A DNA stretch of 64,000 bases from Bradyrhizobium sp. Ai1a-2 (GCF_000426245.1 NZ_AUEZ01000006.1:128911-192910); one strand, 5' to 3'; positions 26,248-34,529 are shown, counted from the first letter of the stretch. Numbers and translations are program-made. The notes: generated by a model not told the origin, from the sequence alone.

Positions 26248-27600
26248 TTATACCGCGCGACTGTGCGTGGCCGCGGATCGTGGAAGATGCGCGTCGAATG
26301 CCGAAGCAACGCTGCGGACCAGGAATTCTGCACCGTCGTTGACCGCGAGCCGGTCATCGAACATCGTCACGGCGCCATCGGCGATGAGGCTCTCGATCCG
26401 CGGCCGATCGACGATCGCGGACTCCAGATTGCGGCCGTGGAGCCGCGATACCTTGGGGAGGTCGACGGCAAGATCGCACATGATCCGCTCGATGATGTCA
26501 GCGCGGAACAGATCTTCCTCGGTGAACGCGTAGCCCTTGACCGTAGCGAGCCGCTCCTCGACGATGCGCGCAAGATAATCGCGCGTCGGCACGGCGTTCT
26601 GCACGAATCCTTGAGGCATGCGGCCGATGGCGCTGGCGCCGAGACCAATGAGCGTGTCGGCCGAATCATCAGTGTAGCCCTGGAAATTCCGCCGCAGCCT
26701 GCCTTCCCGTCTTGCCAGGGCAAGATTGTCGGTGGGAAGAGCGAAGTGATCCAGCCCGATGCGCACATAGCCCGCATCGAGCAAAGCTTGCGCGATCGTT
26801 TCGGACTGAACATGCCGCTCAATGCTGTCAGGCAAGGACTCTTCGGCAATCTTGCGCTGGTGCTTCTTGAAGGAGGGAACGTGCGCGTAGCCGAAGACCG
26901 AAAAGCGATCCGGACGCAGCTCTACACATTTTGCAACCGTGTCCAGGCACGACTCGACCGTCTGCAGGGGCAGGCCATAGAGCAGGTCGAAATTGAGCCT
27001 GCTGACGCCGGCCCGGCGCAGCCGCTCGACGGATGCGGCGGTCTGTTCGAAGCTCTGCTGCCGATTGATGGCCCGCTGCACGGCCGGATCGAAGCTTTGG
27101 ACGCCAAGGCTCGCACGGTTGACGCCGCAGTAGCCCAGCGCCTCCGCCATCGGCTCGGTCAGCGTGCGGGGATCGATCTCGACAGCGATCTCGGCATCGG
27201 GCAGCACGAAGAATGAATAGCGCAAGGCGCCGACGAGGTCGGCGAACGTCTCCGGCGACATGATTGTCGGAGTGCCACCACCGAAATGGATATGAGAGAC
27301 CGGCAGCCTGTGTCCGATCGTCTCCGCGACAAGGAGCGCTTCCGTGCGCAGGCCCGACGCGTAGATGGCAATCGGCTCGTCACGCTTGGTCACGGACGTA
27401 TGACATCCGCAGTACCAGCACATCGATCGGCAGAACGGTACGTGGAGATAAAGCGAGGCCGGCTGGCGAATGGACACCGATTTGAGCCATTGCCGATAAT
27501 CGTGTTCGCCGACCGTCGGCGAAAAATGCGGGGCCGTGGGATAGCTGGTGTAGCGCGGCAGCCGGTCCTGCCCGTAGGATAGCGCCAAATCCGATCGCAT
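26248..27600 (-). CDS. hemN: Oxygen-independent coproporphyrinogen III dehydrogenase HemN
   Basis: A 450-residue radical SAM enzyme that makes protoporphyrinogen under low oxygen. The cluster motif CRSMCWYC gives Cys57, Cys61 and Cys64 with the HemN-type extra Cys66; HFGGGTPT lies about 30 residues on. GGAGGAAGG precedes its ATG at 27600. It supplies haem for the nor cytochromes, and a FixK/FNR-like box (27654-27667) lies upstream on the same strand. It is convergent with norD. Confidence 0.95.
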   Translation of the reverse strand: MRSDLALSYGQDRLPRYTSYPTAPHFSPTVGEHDYRQWLKSVSIRQPASLYLHVPFCRSMCWYCGCHTSVTKRDEPIAIYASGLRTEALLVAETIGHRLPVSHIHFGGGTPTIMSPETFADLVGALRYSFFVLPDAEIAVEIDPRTLTEPMAEALGYCGVNRASLGVQSFDPAVQRAINRQQSFEQTAASVERLRRAGVSRLNFDLLYGLPLQTVESCLDTVAKCVELRPDRFSVFGYAHVPSFKKHQRKIAEESLPDSIERHVQSETIAQALLDAGYVRIGLDHFALPTDNLALARREGRLRRNFQGYTDDSADTLIGLGASAIGRMPQGFVQNAVPTRDYLARIVEERLATVKGYAFTEEDLFRADIIERIMCDLAVDLPKVSRLHGRNLESAIVDRPRIESLIADGAVTMFDDRLAVNDGAEFLVRSVASAFDAHLPRSAATHSRAV

Positions 27601-27653
27601 CTGCCTTCCTCCTCCGTCTCCGCATCATCTATCGGACCCGTGGGGGAATGACT

Positions 27654-27667
27654 TTGTTCTAGCTCAA
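27654..27667 (-). promoter_or_regulatory. FixK/FNR-type box upstream of hemN
   Basis: On the minus strand it reads TTGAG-CTAG-AACAA, close to the FixK/FNR consensus TTGAT-N4-ATCAA. Its centre is about 60 bp before the hemN start. Confidence 0.7.
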
Positions 27668-27690
27668 CCCGTCCGCTGATCGTCGAACGT

Positions 27691-28554
27691 TCAGGTTCGC
27701 CGGAGCAGCTTCGCCACGTTCCGGGAGATCGCCATGGCGACCGAACTGGAAGGCTCCATGACGAGCCTGAATCCGAGATTGGTCGGCGGAATGCCCACGG
27801 CGCATCCGCCGGCCTTGGGATCGCGGATGAAGTCCGTCATGTAGGCGCGGTGGGCTCCCTCCACGACGCGGACCCCGCAATTCGTGTTGGTGATCCGCTC
27901 GCCTCCGTCATCGAGCGAGGCGCGGACGAAGCAGCTATCCGTCCACTCCCAGACGTTGCCGGCCAGATCGTCCAGTCCGTTGCTGTTGGTACCGAACGTT
28001 CCCCCCGGTTGAGCGGCCTTCGCGGCGGGCTTGGAGCGGGCGGATTCGGCTTCATAGCGGGCGATCCAGGCCTGCGCCGGATCCGCGGGGTCGACCAGCG
28101 GCAACGCTTCGTCGCGAGTCCTCTCGGCGGCCGCGAATGTCCATTCTTCGTCGGTCGGCAGACGATGGGTGACGCCGGTCCTGCGCGACAGCCATGCGGC
28201 ATAGGCCGAGGCGTCATGCCAACTGACGCCGACGACGGGCACGTCCAGTGAGCCGCTGGGGACCGGCACTCTTGGACAGGCTCCGTCGTCGACGCAGCGC
28301 GCGTACTCGGCAACCGTGACCTGCCGCTTCATGATAATAAGATCAGCAGGCAGGCTGAGTTTGCGCAGGGGCCCTTCGACCGGTCTGCCGTTTCGCGAGA
28401 AATCGCCGGCAGCCCGATAGCTGAAGGAAGCGGGAGAGAGACGCACGGCCCCGTCGTCATCGTGCGGAGGGGTGGGCGAGAGCACGGTTGCCAGGATCGG
28501 CGCGGCCAGCGCGCCAGCGAGCATGGCCGTCTTTATTTTCATCAGGATGAGCAT
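27691..28554 (-). CDS. nirV: NirV, formylglycine-generating-enzyme (SUMF1)-like protein
   Basis: A 287-residue exported protein: a signal-like N terminus (residues 5-25) and a C-terminal FGE-sulfatase/SUMF1 fold with the typical MKRQVTVAEYARCVDDGACP, VSWHDASAYAAWLSRRTG, RLPTDEEWTFAA, DLAGNVWEWTDSCF and NLGFRLV motifs. GGAGG precedes the ATG at 28554. In several rhizobia and pseudomonads nirV directly follows nirK, as here, and the function is unproven; a role in maturation or electron supply for NirK has been suggested. There is no sulfatase nearby. Confidence 0.88.
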   Translation of the reverse strand: MLILMKIKTAMLAGALAAPILATVLSPTPPHDDDGAVRLSPASFSYRAAGDFSRNGRPVEGPLRKLSLPADLIIMKRQVTVAEYARCVDDGACPRVPVPSGSLDVPVVGVSWHDASAYAAWLSRRTGVTHRLPTDEEWTFAAAERTRDEALPLVDPADPAQAWIARYEAESARSKPAAKAAQPGGTFGTNSNGLDDLAGNVWEWTDSCFVRASLDDGGERITNTNCGVRVVEGAHRAYMTDFIRDPKAGGCAVGIPPTNLGFRLVMEPSSSVAMAISRNVAKLLRRT

Positions 28555-28576
28555 GATGTCGCCTCCGCTTCAAGAA

Positions 28577-28605
28577 ACGGCCCGCGGGTAGGGACCGCGG
28601 GCCGT
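28577..28605. terminator. Hairpin between nirK and nirV
   Basis: ACGGCCCGCGG (28577-28587) pairs perfectly with CCGCGGGCCGT (28595-28605) with a 7-nt loop. Read on the minus strand it is followed by TTTCTTG. It should terminate a fraction of nirK transcripts before nirV. Confidence 0.7.
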
Positions 28606-28621
28606 CCCTTTTTGGCTCCAC

Positions 28622-29743
28622 CTAGCGGCTGAAGGTTGCCGGGTCGGCGGCGCCGAGCTTGTCGGCTGGGATCGGGCCGGGAGGGGAGACCTGCTTCATC
28701 AGGTCATCGTTCCACTTGCCTTCCACCTTGATGTGCGCAGCCGCGCCGAGTTCGAAGGCCTCGATCAAGTTGTGGTTGAGATAGGCGTACACACCGGGTT
28801 CGCGGAAGGTATACAGCGCGGCTCCCGCCGAACCGCCGCGTATCAGCCAGGTCTCGAGATCCTTCTGCGGCGGGTTGTTGAACTTGCCGGTCTCCCAGAC
28901 ATAGTCGCCGTGCCCGCCGATCAGGTGCGGACGGGTGTCGCGGTTGGCCTGCGAATGCACGATCATCACGGTCTCGCCGACCTTCGCCGTCAATGCATTC
29001 TTGCCGGTCAGCGCACCGACACGCCCGTTGAAGACTTCGTGCGTCGGGATCAGCTTGCGCATGACTTCTGTGGTGTCAGCATAGGACTCGCCGACCGAGT
29101 CGTAGGTCTTGTACTTGCCGTTCGCGTCCTTCGGCACATAGAGGTCGTTCTCGCCGATGTAGAAGATCTTGTCGTAGTGCAGCGGCTTGCCGTCACCGTC
29201 CTTCAGACCATCACGCGGCAGCACCATCACCGTGCCATGCATGCCGGAGACCACGTGCCATGGGACCATGCCCTCAGGAGCGCAGTGATAGACGAAGACG
29301 CCGGGACGCGTCGCCTTCCAGCGCAGGACGGCCTGCTCACCCGGATTGACCTTGGTCAGGGCGCCACCGCCCAGCGCTCCGGTCGCCGAGTGAAGGTCGA
29401 TGTTGTGCGGCATGGAATTGGTCGCGGGATTGACGAGCGTCAGCTCCATGTAGTCGCCTTCGTGCACGACCATCATCGGACCAGGCATCGAGCCATTGAA
29501 GGTCATCGCATGAAACTTGGTGCCCGCATCATCGATGACGACTTCCTTCTCGCGGATCGTGAGCTTGAACTCGAGGATCTTCGGTCCGGCCTTGGTCGCC
29601 TGCTCGTGCGGATGCACGAACGGCGGTGCGACCAGCTCAACTCGTTCGCGCGGCAGCTTGAGGTCGTCGGCGGCGAGCGCCGGCACGCTCATCATCAGCG
29701 CCGCGATAGCGGCTCCCATCAGGGCGGTCCTTCTCGTCAGCAT
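28622..29743 (-). CDS. nirK: Copper-containing nitrite reductase NirK
   Basis: A 373-residue periplasmic enzyme reducing nitrite to NO. A twin-arginine-like signal ([15 protein letters not shown]) ends near ALAAD. Two cupredoxin domains carry all ligands: type 1 copper His113, Cys154, His163, Met168; type 2 copper His118, His153, His324; catalytic Asp116 and His273. ATG 29743 has GGAG eight bases upstream; the upstream GTG/ATG codons in frame lack one. Length and spacing fit class I (green or blue) NirK of rhizobia. An FNR-like box lies upstream; nirV follows. Confidence 0.97.
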   Translation of the reverse strand: MLTRRTALMGAAIAALMMSVPALAADDLKLPRERVELVAPPFVHPHEQATKAGPKILEFKLTIREKEVVIDDAGTKFHAMTFNGSMPGPMMVVHEGDYMELTLVNPATNSMPHNIDLHSATGALGGGALTKVNPGEQAVLRWKATRPGVFVYHCAPEGMVPWHVVSGMHGTVMVLPRDGLKDGDGKPLHYDKIFYIGENDLYVPKDANGKYKTYDSVGESYADTTEVMRKLIPTHEVFNGRVGALTGKNALTAKVGETVMIVHSQANRDTRPHLIGGHGDYVWETGKFNNPPQKDLETWLIRGGSAGAALYTFREPGVYAYLNHNLIEAFELGAAAHIKVEGKWNDDLMKQVSPPGPIPADKLGAADPATFSR

Positions 29744-29812
29744 GATGCTCTCCATCACTTCAATTGTCCTAATTCGATGCGTGCATCATGTACGATCTGC
29801 TCGACAAGCACT

Positions 29813-29826
29813 TTGCTTTGGAACAA
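29813..29826 (-). promoter_or_regulatory. FNR/NnrR-type box between nirK and the DUF1858 gene
   Basis: On the minus strand: TTGTT-CCAA-AGCAA, matching TTGnn-N4-nnCAA. It is centred about 76 bp upstream of nirK and about 96 bp upstream of the divergent DUF1858 gene, so it could serve both. Confidence 0.6.
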
Positions 29827-29915
29827 GGAGAGGTCGATTTATTCGACGAAGCGATCTGCCTAAGAATTTGCGGACGATCAAAGAGAACTGGAAGCCGCTA
29901 CGTTACAGTTGCAGC

Positions 29916-30128
29916 ATGAGAAAGAACGCAACACCAACCGCGGATATGATGGTTGACGACGTGATGCGTCGATGGCCATCCGCGATACGCGTCTTTCTCG
30001 ACTTCAGGATGCTATGTGTCGGCTGTCCGATCGGTGCTTTCCACTCGATCGAAGAAGCATGCGGCGAACACGGCGTAGACGCCAACGCCTTCGTATCGAA
30101 GCTTATGGATACGGCGAAAGCGGCTTAG
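29916..30128 (+). CDS. DUF1858 small redox-disulfide protein
   Basis: A 70-residue protein with the family signature around Cys34-Val-Gly-Cys37 (MLCVGCPIGAFHSIEEACGEHG). DUF1858 proteins (also called hybrid-cluster-protein-associated disulfide proteins) often occur beside NO and nitrite genes. No strong ribosome site is visible before ATG 29916, and the open frame goes further upstream without a better start. It is convergent with the Crp/Fnr gene and divergent from nirK. Confidence 0.85.
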   Translation: MRKNATPTADMMVDDVMRRWPSAIRVFLDFRMLCVGCPIGAFHSIEEACGEHGVDANAFVSKLMDTAKAA

Positions 30129-30139
30129 AGTGTGCGGGC

Positions 30140-30862
30140 TTAGAGTGTGCGCTTGTGTGTCTGAGCGGCTTCTTCGCCTTCGGCAAGGTCATGCAGCCTG
30201 TGCGTGTCACGCAGAACGATGCGCTGCCTGCCACCCTCGACCAGACCCTGCTGCTCCCACGCGCTGAGAATCCGGCTGACGGTATGCAGGGTCGTACCGG
30301 TCATCTCGGCGACATCCTGCCGGCTGATCGGGAAGTCGATCTCGATACCGGCATCGACTTTCTTTCCGGCTTGTTTCGCAAGGCGGAGCAGCGCGTGGGC
30401 GACGCGCTGTTCGACCTGCTCGCTCGACATCTCCATGACGCGCGCTTGCGTATCCTGGAGACGGCTCCCCACGGTCTGGAGCGCGGTGCTGGCGAGGCTC
30501 GGGTATTTGACGATCAGCCGGTGCCAGGACGACGAGGGCCAGGCGAGCGCGATGCTGTCCACGGCGGCCACCGCGGTGGCCGGATAGTGCGTCAGGTTCA
30601 TGGCCTGCGCGACGCCGAAGAGCTCGCCGGCGGAGACGTAGCGGACCACGGACTGCTGCCCCTGCGAGGTCGTCTTCTCGACGCGAAGATGTCCGTGAAG
30701 CAGGAGGAAGAAGCGGTCCGCTTCGGCGCCCTGGTCGAACACCGCGGCTCCCTTCGGGTATCGGATCGAACGCGCCTCGCGCAGCAGTTCGTCCTGTTCG
30801 GTGGGCGTAAGCCCGGCGAACATCGGCAGGTTCGCGACCAGCGAGCGGTCGACTGCGGCCAT
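30140..30862 (-). CDS. nnrR: Crp/Fnr-family regulator, NnrR/Dnr-like
   Basis: A 241-residue regulator: N-terminal cyclic-nucleotide-type beta barrel (residues 15-125), dimer helix (about 130-150) and winged HTH with ISRQDVAEMTGTTLHTVSRILSAWEQQG. It lacks the N-terminal Cys cluster of FNR, so it is not an oxygen-sensing iron-sulfur protein. The recognition helix TLHTVSR and the setting among nirK, pseudoazurin and nor point to the NO-responsive NnrR/Dnr group. I start at ATG 30862 (GAGGA upstream); a 56-residue longer frame begins at 31030. The symbol is an inference from context. Confidence 0.85.
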   Translation of the reverse strand: MAAVDRSLVANLPMFAGLTPTEQDELLREARSIRYPKGAAVFDQGAEADRFFLLLHGHLRVEKTTSQGQQSVVRYVSAGELFGVAQAMNLTHYPATAVAAVDSIALAWPSSSWHRLIVKYPSLASTALQTVGSRLQDTQARVMEMSSEQVEQRVAHALLRLAKQAGKKVDAGIEIDFPISRQDVAEMTGTTLHTVSRILSAWEQQGLVEGGRQRIVLRDTHRLHDLAEGEEAAQTHKRTL

Positions 30863-30956
30863 GGATATCCTCGTTCCAATATGCCGCGGGACTATCCGCG
30901 GCCGGTGCAAGCCCCAACGGCTCGTCAGGTTCTTAGTCCAGGATTCTACGACGAAG

Positions 30957-30970
30957 TTGAGCTGGCGCAA
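30957..30970 (+). promoter_or_regulatory. FNR/NnrR-type box upstream of pseudoazurin
   Basis: TTGAG-CTGG-CGCAA fits TTGnn-N4-nnCAA. The centre is about 85 bp ahead of the pseudoazurin ATG and about 100 bp from the divergent Crp/Fnr regulator start, allowing autoregulation. Confidence 0.65.
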
Positions 30971-31048
30971 CCTGGGCCGGGCGGGGCGGGGATATCTGAC
31001 ACGCGGGAGCCCGGTGGATCTCGGGCGCAAGTTTCAGGAATGGAAAGC

Positions 31049-31504
31049 ATGAGACAGATTGCGATGTTGGTTGGCGCCGCGGCGGCTCTAATCCTGGCCG
31101 GAAGCGCCAGCGCGGCGGAGGTGGAAATCAAGCTCCTGAACAGGGGAGCCGATGGTGTGATGGTATTCGAGCCCGCCTTCGTGAAGATCGCGCCCGGCGA
31201 CACCGTGAAGTTCCTGGCCACCGACAAGGGCCACAACGCCGAGTCCATCAAGGGCATGCTTCCGGACGGCGCAACGCCCTTCGTCGGCAAGAACAGCGAA
31301 GATATCGCCGTCAAGTTCGACAAGGAGGGTGTCTACGGCGTGAAGTGTCTTCCTCACTACGGCATGGGCATGGTCGCGATGATCGTGGTCGGAACGCCCG
31401 GCAACGTCGATCAGGCCAAGGCAGTCCCACAGACCGGCAAGGCAAAGCAGGTGTTCGCGACGCTTTTCGATAAACTCGAAGCCGGCAAGACCGCGTCCAA
31501 GTGA
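31049..31504 (+). CDS. Pseudoazurin, periplasmic blue copper electron carrier
   Basis: A 151-residue precursor: signal peptide to about residue 22 (GSASAAEV), then a single cupredoxin domain. The type 1 copper ligands are His62 (DKGHNAES), Cys100, His103 and Met108 (CLPHYGMGM), offset by 22 from mature pseudoazurin numbering (40, 78, 81, 86). ATG 31049 has AGGAATGGAAAG upstream; ATG 31040 is an alternative. It is a likely electron donor to NirK and possibly NorC. Confidence 0.95.
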   Translation: MRQIAMLVGAAAALILAGSASAAEVEIKLLNRGADGVMVFEPAFVKIAPGDTVKFLATDKGHNAESIKGMLPDGATPFVGKNSEDIAVKFDKEGVYGVKCLPHYGMGMVAMIVVGTPGNVDQAKAVPQTGKAKQVFATLFDKLEAGKTASK

Positions 31505-31839
31505 CGGCCTAGCGCCAGCTTCGCTAGTGCTTGATGCGATCAGATCGATTTGCATCGGCGATGCTGCGCTCGCTCTCCCGCTTGCGGGGGAGACGAGCAT
31601 AGCTCGCTCCGGGAGGGTTGGGGTGTCTCCGCGATTCACGCTGTCCTTGCAAGTGGAGAGAGCCCCCACCCGGCGCTTCCGCAAGCGGGAGAGGTAAAGC
31701 AGTCGCTGCGGATTCAATCAAATCGCATCGGGCTTTAGCCGAATGGCGAAAGGCCGTTGCCGTCCGGAGCAGCACTTAACATCAATAGCTATTCTATTGC
31801 CGAGCGCGGTAGGTGCATTGATATGGCGCAAAGCCAGAG
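31505..31839. other. 335-bp gap holding an intergenic repeat
   Basis: No gene. It contains the CTCTCCC-type repeat (31573-31695). The last 140 bp carry nothing I recognise. Confidence 0.6.
31573..31695. repeat. CTCTCCCGCTTGCGGG-type intergenic repeat, copy 2
   Basis: It begins CTCTCCCGCTTGCGGG and ends CGCAAGCGGGAGAGG, with the shared internal block GAGAGAGCCCCCACCCGGCG. Same orientation as the copy at 19012; the centre differs by an extra GAGCATAGCTCGCTCC segment. Confidence 0.85.
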
Positions 31840-32016
31840 CTACTGGCGCGCCTTCTCTTCGGCCGGGCAGCAGGCCGCCTTGCTCTCTGGGAAAATCAGG
31901 ATCGACGTTCCCTCCTCGAGCCTCCGGAGAATATCGTCGGTGATGGCCTCGAAAAGTTTGCGCTCGATCACATGATCTCTTCGGCTGCGTCGTCGCAATC
32001 TTTCGAAAATCCGCAT
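31840..32016 (-). CDS. Small basic hypothetical protein (58 aa)
   Basis: A 58-residue protein (MRIFERLRRRSRRDHVIERK, ending SKAACCPAEEKARQ) with GGAGG five bases before its ATG at 32016. It is Arg-rich at the start and has a Cys-Cys pair near the C terminus. It is divergent from the membrane protein gene at 32201, and the FNR-type boxes at 32071-32123 lie between them, so it may belong to the denitrification regulon. Family not recognised. Confidence 0.65.
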   Translation of the reverse strand: MRIFERLRRRSRRDHVIERKLFEAITDDILRRLEEGTSILIFPESKAACCPAEEKARQ

Positions 32017-32070
32017 CGCGTCCTCCGTTGATGACGAATCCAATATTGCAGATTTGGGGCGGTTCGATCT

Positions 32071-32123
32071 TTGTCGGGGATCAAAGACCTCTGTAAACGA
32101 CACGGCAATTTGTGCTCCGACAA
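32071..32123. promoter_or_regulatory. Pair of FNR/NnrR-type boxes
   Basis: TTGTC-GGGG-ATCAA (32071-32084) and TTGTG-CTCC-GACAA (32110-32123) both fit TTGnn-N4-nnCAA. They are 39 bp apart and lie between the 58-aa gene and the membrane protein gene at 32201. Confidence 0.65.
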
Positions 32124-32200
32124 AGAGCCCTCGATGGTGACGACCTACGCTTACCATCACTAAGCGGCGATACAGAAAGCGCGAAAGTTCTGAGATCACG

Positions 32201-33538
32201 ATGATCGGCGCCAGCATATCACGATGGACGATGAGCTACTTCGCGATGGCGGTGGCCTGGCTGTTCGTCGCGCTGGCGCTGATGGTCGCGGGCGTCGGCT
32301 TTCCCGCGGCCGATCTTGCAGCGCCGGATACACTCGTCCTGGTGCACGTGATCTGTATCGGATGGCTCAGCCTGGCGATGTGTGGCGCGCTGTTCCAGTT
32401 CGTGCCTGTCCTGGTCGCGAGGCCGCTGTTTTCGGAGAAATGGGCTTTGCCTGCGCTCGCTCTGCTGACCGCGGGTCTGGCCTCGTTGCTCGCAGGCTTC
32501 CTGGCATTGGGAGGTCGGCTGCCGGCGTGGCTCTGGCTGCTCCCGCTCGGCGCGGTCCTGCTGACCGCCGGATTCGGGCTGATCGTCGTCGATCTCGGGC
32601 TGACCGCATGGCTGCGGCCGGTGGGGCCGGCCCGCTTCGTCCTCGTCGGCTTGGCCTCGCTCTGTGCCACCGTCGCCTTCGGCGCAGTCTTCGCGTTCGC
32701 ACTTGCGGGGTGGGCGGGATCGGTCGGGCAATTGATTTTGGCCGGCGGTGTGCCGCTGCATGCGATCGCCGGTCTTGGTGGGTGGCTGACGTTGACGGCG
32801 ATGGGCGTCAGCTACCGGTTGCTGTCCATGTTCATGCTGTCGCCCGATGTCGACGACCGGAAGAGCGGCACGACGCTGATGGCCGGCGCGCTGGCAATCG
32901 CCGTCACGGTGGTCGGAGGCGTCCTCGCGATCGGACTCTTTGCCGGATTGAACGTCGTGCTGTCGATTGTCGCCGTCCTCGGCCTCGCTACTGCCGCTCT
33001 ATATGGGCGCGACCTGTTCGCAATCTTCCGCGCTCGCAAGCGGCGCCAGCTCGAGCTGAATACGCGGATGGCGACGTTGTCCTTCGCGAGCCTGGCGGGG
33101 ACGGCGCTTCTGGGGGCCGCGCTCGTCGTCACTGGGAACTTTGCCGCGCATGTCGGAGCGTTCGCCTTTCTCGCCGTGTTCGGCTGGCTGTCGGGCCTGG
33201 TGCTCGCCAAGCTCTACAAGATCGTAGCGTTCCTGACCTGGCTCGAGACCTATGGTCCGGTGATGGGACGGGCACCGACTCCCCGCGTTCAAGACCTCGT
33301 CGCGGAGCGGAGGGCATCGAAGTGGTTCATGATCTACTACGCGGCGGTCTGGACCGGAACCTTGATGCTGCTGATCGGCCTGCCGTCGGGATTCCGAGCC
33401 GCCGCGATGGCGATGACGGCCGGAGTCATCGGCATCGTTCGCGAAGTGATCCGGACGCGGCAGCTTGCTGATGTCGCGAGCCCCCTGCGCCTTCCGGGAG
33501 GCGCTCGCGCGCCCCATCTGCTGTTCGCGAGGAATTAA
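32201..33538 (+). CDS. Polytopic membrane protein of the denitrification island (haem-copper oxidase/NnrS-like)
   Basis: A 445-residue, about 12-helix inner-membrane protein. Conserved-looking His residues sit inside helices: His49 in LVLVHVICIGWLSLAMCG, another in GVPLHAIAGLGGWLTLTAMGVSYRLLSMF, and one in NFAAHVGAFAFLAVFGWLSG. This His-helix-GW pattern is seen in NnrS and CcoN-like proteins of denitrifiers. No ribosome site is obvious at ATG 32201; ATG 32231 is an alternative. It heads a unit with DUF2249 and DUF59 genes behind two FNR-type boxes. A role in NO tolerance or haem/copper handling is inferred only. Confidence 0.75.
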   Translation: MIGASISRWTMSYFAMAVAWLFVALALMVAGVGFPAADLAAPDTLVLVHVICIGWLSLAMCGALFQFVPVLVARPLFSEKWALPALALLTAGLASLLAGFLALGGRLPAWLWLLPLGAVLLTAGFGLIVVDLGLTAWLRPVGPARFVLVGLASLCATVAFGAVFAFALAGWAGSVGQLILAGGVPLHAIAGLGGWLTLTAMGVSYRLLSMFMLSPDVDDRKSGTTLMAGALAIAVTVVGGVLAIGLFAGLNVVLSIVAVLGLATAALYGRDLFAIFRARKRRQLELNTRMATLSFASLAGTALLGAALVVTGNFAAHVGAFAFLAVFGWLSGLVLAKLYKIVAFLTWLETYGPVMGRAPTPRVQDLVAERRASKWFMIYYAAVWTGTLMLLIGLPSGFRAAAMAMTAGVIGIVREVIRTRQLADVASPLRLPGGARAPHLLFARN

Positions 33539-33561
33539 GGACGAAACGAAGGGGAGGAAGC

Positions 33562-34068
33562 ATGACCGAATACATCGACGTAGATGTCCGTCCGATCCTG
33601 CGTGCAGGCGGTGAGCCGTTCTCGGTCATCATGGCCACGCTGGAACGCCTCGAACTGGGGCAGGGGCTGCGCCTTTACGCCACGTTCAAGCCGGTCCCGC
33701 TGTTCGCCGTCATGGCAGACAGAGGGTTCACGCATTCCGAGCGAGCACTCGACGGCGGCGAGTGGGAAGTCCTGTTCACGCCGGCGGAGGCGGCGAAGCA
33801 GACGGCCGCTCCCGCCACCACGCCAAGCTTCGAGAATTGGCCGGAGCCCGCCGTGAAGCTCGACAATCGCGATCTCGATCCTCCTGAGCCCATGGTCCGG
33901 ATCCTTGCCGCCGCCGAGAAACTGGGGCCCGGCGAGACTCTTTCAGCGCTGCTGCGCCGCGAGCCCGTCTTTCTGTTCCCGCAGCTGGAGAAGCGTGGAT
34001 ACCGCTGGCTCGGCGGGTTCACGCCCGACGGTGCGACCTACGAACTGACCGTGAGGGCTCCGTCATGA
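33562..34068 (+). CDS. Tandem DUF2249 protein
   Basis: A 168-residue soluble protein with two DUF2249 repeats (about 1-75: YIDVDVRPILRAGGEPFSVI and LRLYATFKPVPLFAVMADRG; about 95-168: LDNRDLDPPEPMVRILAAAE and EPVFLFPQLEKRGY). DUF2249 folds like TusA/SirA. GGGGAGGAAG precedes ATG 33562. The stop overlaps the ATG of the DUF59 gene. These proteins recur in nitrite and NO reductase neighbourhoods; their biochemical role is unknown. Confidence 0.88.
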   Translation: MTEYIDVDVRPILRAGGEPFSVIMATLERLELGQGLRLYATFKPVPLFAVMADRGFTHSERALDGGEWEVLFTPAEAAKQTAAPATTPSFENWPEPAVKLDNRDLDPPEPMVRILAAAEKLGPGETLSALLRREPVFLFPQLEKRGYRWLGGFTPDGATYELTVRAPS

Positions 34069-34379
34069 CGGACGAACTCGTCGACCGCATCCGGGACGCG
34101 CTGCGTGTCGTGATCGATCCCGAGCTCGGTCACAACATCGTCGATCTCGGCTTCGTCTACGACATCTCGGTCGTCGGAGATGCCGTCCGCATCACGATGA
34201 CTGCGACCACGGCGGGATGTCCCGCGACCGGTTTCCTGGAGGAAGGCGTGGCGAGCTGTGCCGCGCAGGTTCCGGGCGTCGGCTCGGTCGATGTCGAGAT
34301 GACATTCGATCCGCCCTGGACGCCGGAACGCATCGAACCGGCTGTCCGCGCCGCGCTTGGCTTCGCCACGGTCAATTGA
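34065..34379 (+). CDS. DUF59/MIP18 metal-sulfur cluster assembly factor
   Basis: A 104-residue DUF59 protein with the family motifs IDPELGHNIVDLGFVYDI (residues 17-34) and TTAGCPATGFLEE containing Cys52. Relatives (SufT, PaaD, MIP18) help load Fe-S clusters into targets. It overlaps the DUF2249 gene by 4 bp. In this context it may build or repair Fe-S clusters damaged by NO, which is an inference from its place in the island. Confidence 0.9.
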   Translation: MTDELVDRIRDALRVVIDPELGHNIVDLGFVYDISVVGDAVRITMTATTAGCPATGFLEEGVASCAAQVPGVGSVDVEMTFDPPWTPERIEPAVRAALGFATVN

Positions 34380-34511
34380 CCTCGGGACGACGACGTGCCC
34401 GGCATGACGACGTCGGTATGAGGTGGGCAAAAGTTGCTCGGTTCGGCAATTTTGATCCGGTCGCGCCGGCATTTCGTAGTCGTAATTATCTGATTTAATT
34501 ACATTTTTTCA

Positions 34512-34529
34512 TTGGCAGGCGGCTTGCAA
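34512..34529 (+). promoter_or_regulatory. Sigma-54 (RpoN) promoter of flgE
   Basis: TTGGCAGG-CGGC-TTGCAA matches the -24/-12 consensus with GG at 34514-34515 and GC at 34526-34527, exactly 10 bp between. Transcription would start near 34539, 63 bp ahead of flgE. RpoN control of hook genes is known for Caulobacter-type flagella. Confidence 0.8.

Noticed and set aside
28622..31504. Complete denitrification chain to N2
   Set aside because: Only nitrite and NO reduction genes are in the window; there is no nosZ, nap or nar.
31743..31975. Two overlapping 66- and 72-residue plus-strand frames
   Set aside because: They lie opposite the 58-aa gene with a strong ribosome site and show no protein-like pattern.
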